A DNA stretch of 64,000 bases, from contig QHNH01000011.1 in the NCBI GenBank assembly GCA_003218375.1, positions 184,122 to 248,121 on the forward strand, read 5' to 3'. Made by a program: the position numbers and the translations under genes. Source of the DNA: Verrucomicrobiota bacterium (GTDB lineage: Bacteria > Verrucomicrobiota > Verrucomicrobiia > Chthoniobacterales > UBA10450). Below the pieces are notes generated by a model. That model saw only the letters and a list, made by a program, of their open reading frames with translations, had not been told where the DNA came from and ran no database searches. Within the stretch, counting starts at the first letter, position 1; each line of letters begins with the position of its first letter. Shown here in pieces: positions 62,055 to 64,000 of this stretch.

Positions 62055-63092
62055 TTAGCCGAACTGCTGCAACGCATGCAGCTTTTCCAGCGCTCGTCCG
62101 CTATCAATCTGCTCCCGCGCTCGGGCGATTCCTTCGTTCATGTCGCGACAAAGCCCGGACACCACGAATCCACCGGCCGCGTTCACCAGCGTCAAATCAC
62201 GTTTCGCGCCCTGAATTTTGCCGGACAAAATACCTTCGAGATAGCCGGCATTTTCCGCCGCGTCCCCGCCGCGAAGTTCGTCGAGCGGCGCCGCCGGAAT
62301 GTTGAGCCAACGCGGATCGATGAGGCCGCTGGTTACTTTCCCCTTCGACAGCTCCGCGAACGTGGTCACGCCGCTGGTGGAAATGTCGTCCATCCCCTCG
62401 CCCGTTTCGGTAACGCCGTGCACGATCCAGGCGCGCTCGCGGCCGAGGCGACGGAGCGCGTCCGCGAAAACATTGGTCAGCCGCGGGGAAAAAACGCCGA
62501 TCAATTGCCGCGCCGGGCGCGCCGGGTTCAGGAGCGGACCGAGCAAATTGAAAACCGTCCGGATATTTTCGCGCGCCAAACGTTTCCGCATCTCGGCGAT
62601 CGCGCGAAATGCCGGGTGATATTGTCTCGCGAAAATAAAGCAGAGCCCGTGACGCTCGACGCATTCCTTCAAGCGCGCGGGCGGCAACGCGATCTGCACG
62701 CCCAGCGCCTCGAGCACGTCGGCGCTGCCGCAGCGCGAGGTGACGCTGCGATTCCCATGCTTCACCACCGCCGCGCCGCCGGCCGCAAGCACGAACATGA
62801 TCGTCGTCGAGACGTTGAAAAGATCGAGCCCGTCGCCGCCGGTCCCGCAGACATCGAGCATCGGCCCGGACAAGTTTTTCCGGTCGATCAGCGGATCGAT
62901 CGCGCGGTCGATCAGTTGCTGAACGAAGGCGACGATCTCCTCCACGCTTTCGCCTTTGCGATGCAGCGCCATGAGGAACTCCGCCTTCATCCCGTCCTCC
63001 GTCGATTCGGAGAGCAACATCGACATCGCGTAATTGATGTCGCCGGAAGTGAGGTCAATCCCGTTCCGCAATTTCGCGATGAGAGTCTTCAT
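62055..63092 (-). CDS. trpD: Anthranilate phosphoribosyltransferase
   Basis: The 345-residue protein has the PRPP-binding loop LDVCGTGGDGLDLFNVST, KHGNRSVTSRCGSADVLEALG, and RTVFNLLGPLLNPARP, all typical of TrpD. It makes phosphoribosyl-anthranilate in tryptophan synthesis. It stands alone, without other trp genes in the window, and converges with birA. Confidence 0.95.
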   Translation of the reverse strand: MKTLIAKLRNGIDLTSGDINYAMSMLLSESTEDGMKAEFLMALHRKGESVEEIVAFVQQLIDRAIDPLIDRKNLSGPMLDVCGTGGDGLDLFNVSTTIMFVLAAGGAAVVKHGNRSVTSRCGSADVLEALGVQIALPPARLKECVERHGLCFIFARQYHPAFRAIAEMRKRLARENIRTVFNLLGPLLNPARPARQLIGVFSPRLTNVFADALRRLGRERAWIVHGVTETGEGMDDISTSGVTTFAELSKGKVTSGLIDPRWLNIPAAPLDELRGGDAAENAGYLEGILSGKIQGAKRDLTLVNAAGGFVVSGLCRDMNEGIARAREQIDSGRALEKLHALQQFG

Positions 63093-63105
63093 GGAAGGTT
63101 ACAGC

Positions 63106-63194
63106 GTTGAAGCGTTACAACGTTGAAGCGGAAGAGTAAAAGCCAATAGACATCGGCGCTCGGCTTCAACGCTTCAACGCTTCAACGCTTCAAC
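63106..63194. repeat. Tandem 8-base repeats with inverted copies
   Basis: GCTTCAAC occurs four times in perfect tandem at 63163-63194, and its reverse complement GTTGAAGC at 63106-63113 and 63122-63129, so stem-loops can form. The tandem copies overlap the last codons of the siroheme-decarboxylase-like gene (VEALKR). It separates that gene from trpD. Confidence 0.7.
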
Positions 63195-64000
63195 CTCCCT
63201 CTCCATTCCCTTCAACCAGGCGCGATACGTGTCCGGCGAAATTTCCGACGGCTTGATCTCGCTCCGGCCGCCCCAGAAAACATTCGTGTAGGCAACGGGA
63301 ATGCCGCACGCCTCGAGATGGCGATCGATCGCGCGTTTGTGCTCGAGGAGCAGTTCCTTGTCGGTCCCGTGGGCGACCGCCATGATGTTGACGTTGCGAA
63401 ACTCGGGGCCGGCTTCGCGCCAGTAACAGTGGGTGAGGATGTGATGACGGCCCACCTCGCCACCGGCTTCGATCTCGCGGCCAGGCGGCACCGCCCAATG
63501 AAACAAAGCGTTAAAGCGCGTGACCCGCACCCCGCCGGCAGATGGCTTGACATGTTCGAGAAAGGTCGAGAAACGCCCGATGACTTTTCGCGCGTTCAAT
63601 TCCTCCGCCACGCGATAAAATTCTTCTAGCGGAACGCCAGCTTCATTCGCGCGCGCCGCCCATGGCGTCGCTTGAATTTCGTCCGACCTAAATTCACGTT
63701 TCAGCGCGAGCAACACCTCCCACTCTGGTTCGCTCAGATCGACAGTTTGCACCGGAATCATCCTGGCCGGCTCGTTCGCTTTGCTTCCCGGTGCAATCGT
63801 TTTGCGGCGAACATGGCCCACACCAAGCGTGAAGATTCCTTTGGCCGGCATGATACGAAAATGTTCCGCGCCAACTTTTCTTGCGAGCAACTCGGCATGT
63901 TGCCGCAGGGAAAATCCATGGGGTACCTTCACTGTTGTCCAAAGTTTGTAATCCGAGCCGGCCGTGGCCGCGTCAGTCGAGCGCAGCACTACGTGACCGG
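63174..64000 (-). CDS. AhbA/AhbB (NirDLGH)-like siroheme decarboxylase-type protein, cut by window end
   Basis: The frame remains open through the right edge, so the N-terminus lies outside; a GTG at 63989 is probably internal. The visible 270 residues contain YKLWTTVKVPHGFSL and an AsnC-like region, then LSEPEWEVLLALKREFRSDEIQATPWAARANEAGV (a Lrp-type winged helix, in pieces) and the second ligand-like domain VTRFNALFHWAVPP, GRHHILTHCYWREAGPEFRNVNIMAVAHG. This matches siroheme decarboxylase subunits of the alternative haem or haem d1 pathway, apparently as two halves in one chain. His residues in HHILTHCYWRE may be catalytic. Its end runs into the tandem 8-base repeats. Confidence 0.8.
   Translation of the reverse strand, partial: GHVVLRSTDAATAGSDYKLWTTVKVPHGFSLRQHAELLARKVGAEHFRIMPAKGIFTLGVGHVRRKTIAPGSKANEPARMIPVQTVDLSEPEWEVLLALKREFRSDEIQATPWAARANEAGVPLEEFYRVAEELNARKVIGRFSTFLEHVKPSAGGVRVTRFNALFHWAVPPGREIEAGGEVGRHHILTHCYWREAGPEFRNVNIMAVAHGTDKELLLEHKRAIDRHLEACGIPVAYTNVFWGGRSEIKPSEISPDTYRAWLKGMEREVEALKR

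Overview
The window reads as a piece of a high-GC, Gram-negative soil-type bacterial chromosome. Verrucomicrobiota (Chthoniobacterales-like) is my best guess, with Acidobacteriota as the alternative. This rests on the mix of gene families (orphan-type FtsX/MacB permease, multi-HAMP hybrid kinase, CHAT and CHASE2 proteins, an RHS protein with its own signal peptide, GYF_2 and DUF2007 proteins) and on REP-like inverted repeats between genes. No rRNA or ribosomal gene is present, so the assignment is inference.

Region 1 (1-13,047) is an accessory island with visibly lower GC than the rest. Its core is a compact RiPP (ribosomally made, modified peptide) cluster. A 62-residue candidate precursor (6065-6253) is followed on the minus strand by a radical SAM/SPASM maturase of the FxsB/cyclophane type, an overlapping HExxH-type putative peptide hydroxylase, a very short HlyD-like adaptor, a NodU/CmcH-type carbamoyltransferase with an extra C-terminal domain, and an Asp/Asn beta-hydroxylase-like dioxygenase. 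Divergent from the precursor is a C39-peptidase ABC exporter (6316-8517). The precursor tail carries three His-X-(Asp/Ser) triplets, the pattern expected for three-residue cyclophanes. The set predicts a peptide that is cross-linked, hydroxylated and perhaps O-carbamoylated, then cleaved and exported. An orphan-type permease and a cupin-like protein follow. At 13,001-13,047 lies the 3' half of a tRNA-Arg(UCG) without its 5' half, oriented as expected for the far attachment scar of an element lying to its left.

Region 2 (13,107-19,901) is a plus-strand set: ECF sigma factor, small protein, GAF protein, subtilase, a CobW-like protein without a recognisable P-loop but with a His-rich tail, and a TPR/SLOG-like/nucleotidyl-cyclase protein. 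It is followed by a convergent SLOG-like gene and a small membrane protein.

Region 3 (19,916-41,000, minus strand) is a run of nine tightly packed signalling and conflict-type genes. In order of transcription: a giant multi-HAMP hybrid kinase, a second hybrid kinase, a SIR2-like/TIR fusion, an nSTAND-TPR ATPase, a YjbH-like outer-membrane protein, a secreted protein, a CHASE2 adenylate cyclase, a CHAT protease-like TPR protein with a signal peptide, and a paralogue of the secreted protein. It looks like an envelope-sensing, NAD/cyclic-nucleotide-linked conflict or programmed-response system.

Region 4 (41,274-64,000) holds a membrane protein, an RHS protein with two small secreted proteins downstream, and mostly housekeeping genes: panE, an amino-acid racemase homologue, a GNAT acetyltransferase, deoC, a large unrecognised membrane protein, an aldehyde dehydrogenase, DUF2007-TPR and GYF_2 membrane proteins, a 5'-3' exonuclease, guaD-nadC-birA, trpD, and a siroheme-decarboxylase-like gene cut by the window edge. 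Several convergent or intergenic gaps here hold long perfect inverted repeats.
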